Source: a bacterium (GTDB taxonomy: Archaea > Thermoplasmatota > Thermoplasmata > Lutacidiplasmatales > UBA184). From it: a DNA stretch of 6,110 nucleotides. The notes beneath the pieces are model-generated. The model saw only the letters and a list, made by a program, of their open reading frames with translations, was not told the origin of the DNA and made no database searches. The stretch spans positions 1-6,110 of the forward strand of contig JAKBKR010000138.1 in NCBI GenBank assembly GCA_021832495.1. The letters run 5' to 3'. This document shows, piece by piece, positions 5,318 through 6,110 of the stretch. How positions within the stretch are numbered: the first letter of the stretch is position 1; each line of letters starts with the position of its first letter. A program made the translations under genes and the position numbers.

Positions 5318-6110
5318 GGTTGGGGTCGCAATGGAAGGGTTTTGCCTGGATTCAACAGTCCCTTGGGGTCGAGCTTCGACTTCATGCTCCAGAGCACGTC
5401 TCGGGCCACACCCTCCCAGAGAGGGCTTACCCAAGGTCTGTGCATGCTCCCAATCCCGTGGTGGTGGCTTAAGGAGCCATGGTGGGAGGTGATTGCACCC
5501 ATCGCCGCCCTCTTCAACGTAGTGAAAGGTTCGTCGACACCTTCTGGGCTCTGCTGAGTGATCAGAGTGAGGTACAGGCAGGCTCCATGCGAAGTGGCGT
5601 GGGATACATGAGTACCAATGAAGAGGGGGAGTCTCAGGCTCCTCGCCGCTTCTTGGAGTCTGCTGTGCAAGGCATCGTACAGGCCTTGCAAAGTGCTCCA
5701 GGCAGTACCGGTTTCCAGCGTCTCAACGAAGAGGCCGTGATCCATGAGGAGGTCTCTAAGATAAGGCAGAGAGAACCGCTCCTTTCGCCACGATTCACCC
5801 GCGCCTCGGCCGACGTCGATGCCCCCAGCCCTGGCAAGTAGGGGGGCGGCTCGCTTCCAGCCAGCGTCCACTGCCGTGCGGTCTCCCTCGAAACCCAAGA
5901 TCCCAAGGCACGTTTCCCCCTGGGCCACACCGTGGTATCCTAGATAGGTCCTTTCGAGGACTCTTTTGAGCCCGAGCGGTGCCTCACGTCCGGCAAGGGT
6001 CAACCGGGTCTCCGCCGGATCGGACAGGCGAATCACGGCGGGTACAACCGGCCCGGCCGCCACTTCCTGGAGGAAAACAAGGGCATCCTTCCAATCTTTC
6101 AATAATAGGG
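5314..6110 (-). CDS. Alkylglycerone-phosphate synthase-like FAD-linked oxidase, C-terminal part (cut by right edge)
   Basis: The frame runs to the right edge without a stop. A TTG at 6100-6102 can be mistaken for a start, but the codons before it continue the protein, so the N-terminal FAD-binding (PCMH-type) half is outside the window. Numbered from that TTG, visible motifs are LGILGFEGD (66-74), WRKERF (105-110), PYLRD (113-117), ETLETGTAW (127-135), SHATSHGACLYLT (167-179), SHHHGIG (212-218) and LDPKGLLNPGK (244-254). The last is shared by all FAD-oxidase C-terminal domains. The YLRD, GACLY and HHHG combination is characteristic of AGPS, which swaps the acyl chain of acyl-DHAP for a fatty alcohol to form an ether bond; its conserved Tyr and His residues are present. 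The stop overlaps glpD as ATGA. A lactate- or glycolate-type oxidase would lack the HHHG pattern. Function as a true AGPS is inferred. Confidence 0.88.
   Translation of the reverse strand, partial: LLLKDWKDALVFLQEVAAGPVVPAVIRLSDPAETRLTLAGREAPLGLKRVLERTYLGYHGVAQGETCLGILGFEGDRTAVDAGWKRAAPLLARAGGIDVGRGAGESWRKERFSLPYLRDLLMDHGLFVETLETGTAWSTLQGLYDALHSRLQEAARSLRLPLFIGTHVSHATSHGACLYLTLITQQSPEGVDEPFTTLKRAAMGAITSHHGSLSHHHGIGSMHRPWVSPLWEGVARDVLWSMKSKLDPKGLLNPGKTLPLRPQP

Noticed and set aside
5318..5434. Extra 39 residues at the GlpD N-terminus from an upstream start
   Set aside because: They lie inside the AGPS-like gene, have no GlpD similarity, and the ATG at 5317 forms the standard ATGA overlap directly before the FAD-binding domain.
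6100..6102. TTG as the start of the AGPS-like gene
   Set aside because: Codons before it (CTA TTA) remain open to the window edge and the protein begins in mid-domain; the gene is cut by the edge, not started here.

Overview
This 6.1 kb stretch has moderate-to-high GC and is almost entirely coding. It holds one plus-strand ABC-transporter operon end (bases 1-1130) that converges on a run of minus-strand genes (1142-6110). No RNA genes, CRISPR arrays, insertion sequences or phage genes are visible. The host is most likely an archaeon. The two minus-strand genes with clear upstream regions have AT-rich TATA-like boxes at archaeal spacing (TTAAATAT before rpiA, ATTATATT before the regulator), and the rpiA transcript would be nearly leaderless. 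The protein families themselves occur in both domains, so the assignment is an inference. A euryarchaeal, Thermoplasmata-like lineage is one guess; an unusual bacterium is not excluded.

Layout: (1) 1-129, the last 42 codons of a membrane permease, overlapping by ATGA with (2) 126-1130, an ABC ATPase of the molybdate/tungstate/sulfate/iron uptake type. (3) 1142-2014 (minus), ribose-5-phosphate isomerase A with an unusual basic C-terminal tail. (4) 2121-2783 (minus), a winged-helix regulator whose C-terminal half has the four-cysteine pattern of the SufR-like/COG2345 family. (5) 2847-3788 (minus), a DagK/YegS-type lipid kinase. (6) 3785-5317 (minus), an FAD glycerol-3-phosphate dehydrogenase (GlpD). 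(7) 5314-6110 (minus, running off the right edge), the C-terminal half of a protein very like alkylglycerone-phosphate synthase (AGPS).

Genes 7, 6 and 5 overlap by exactly four bases at both junctions (ATGA, then GTGA), so they form one tightly coupled operon. The chemistry fits together. GlpD interconverts glycerol-3-phosphate with dihydroxyacetone phosphate (DHAP). AGPS-family enzymes act on the DHAP lipid backbone to make the alkyl ether bond. The kinase phosphorylates a diradylglycerol-type lipid. The most interesting reading is a bacterial/eukaryotic-type ether-lipid cassette on a DHAP/sn-glycerol-3-phosphate backbone in a genome with archaeal-looking promoters. A candidate iron-sulfur-sensing regulator lies directly downstream and has its own promoter.
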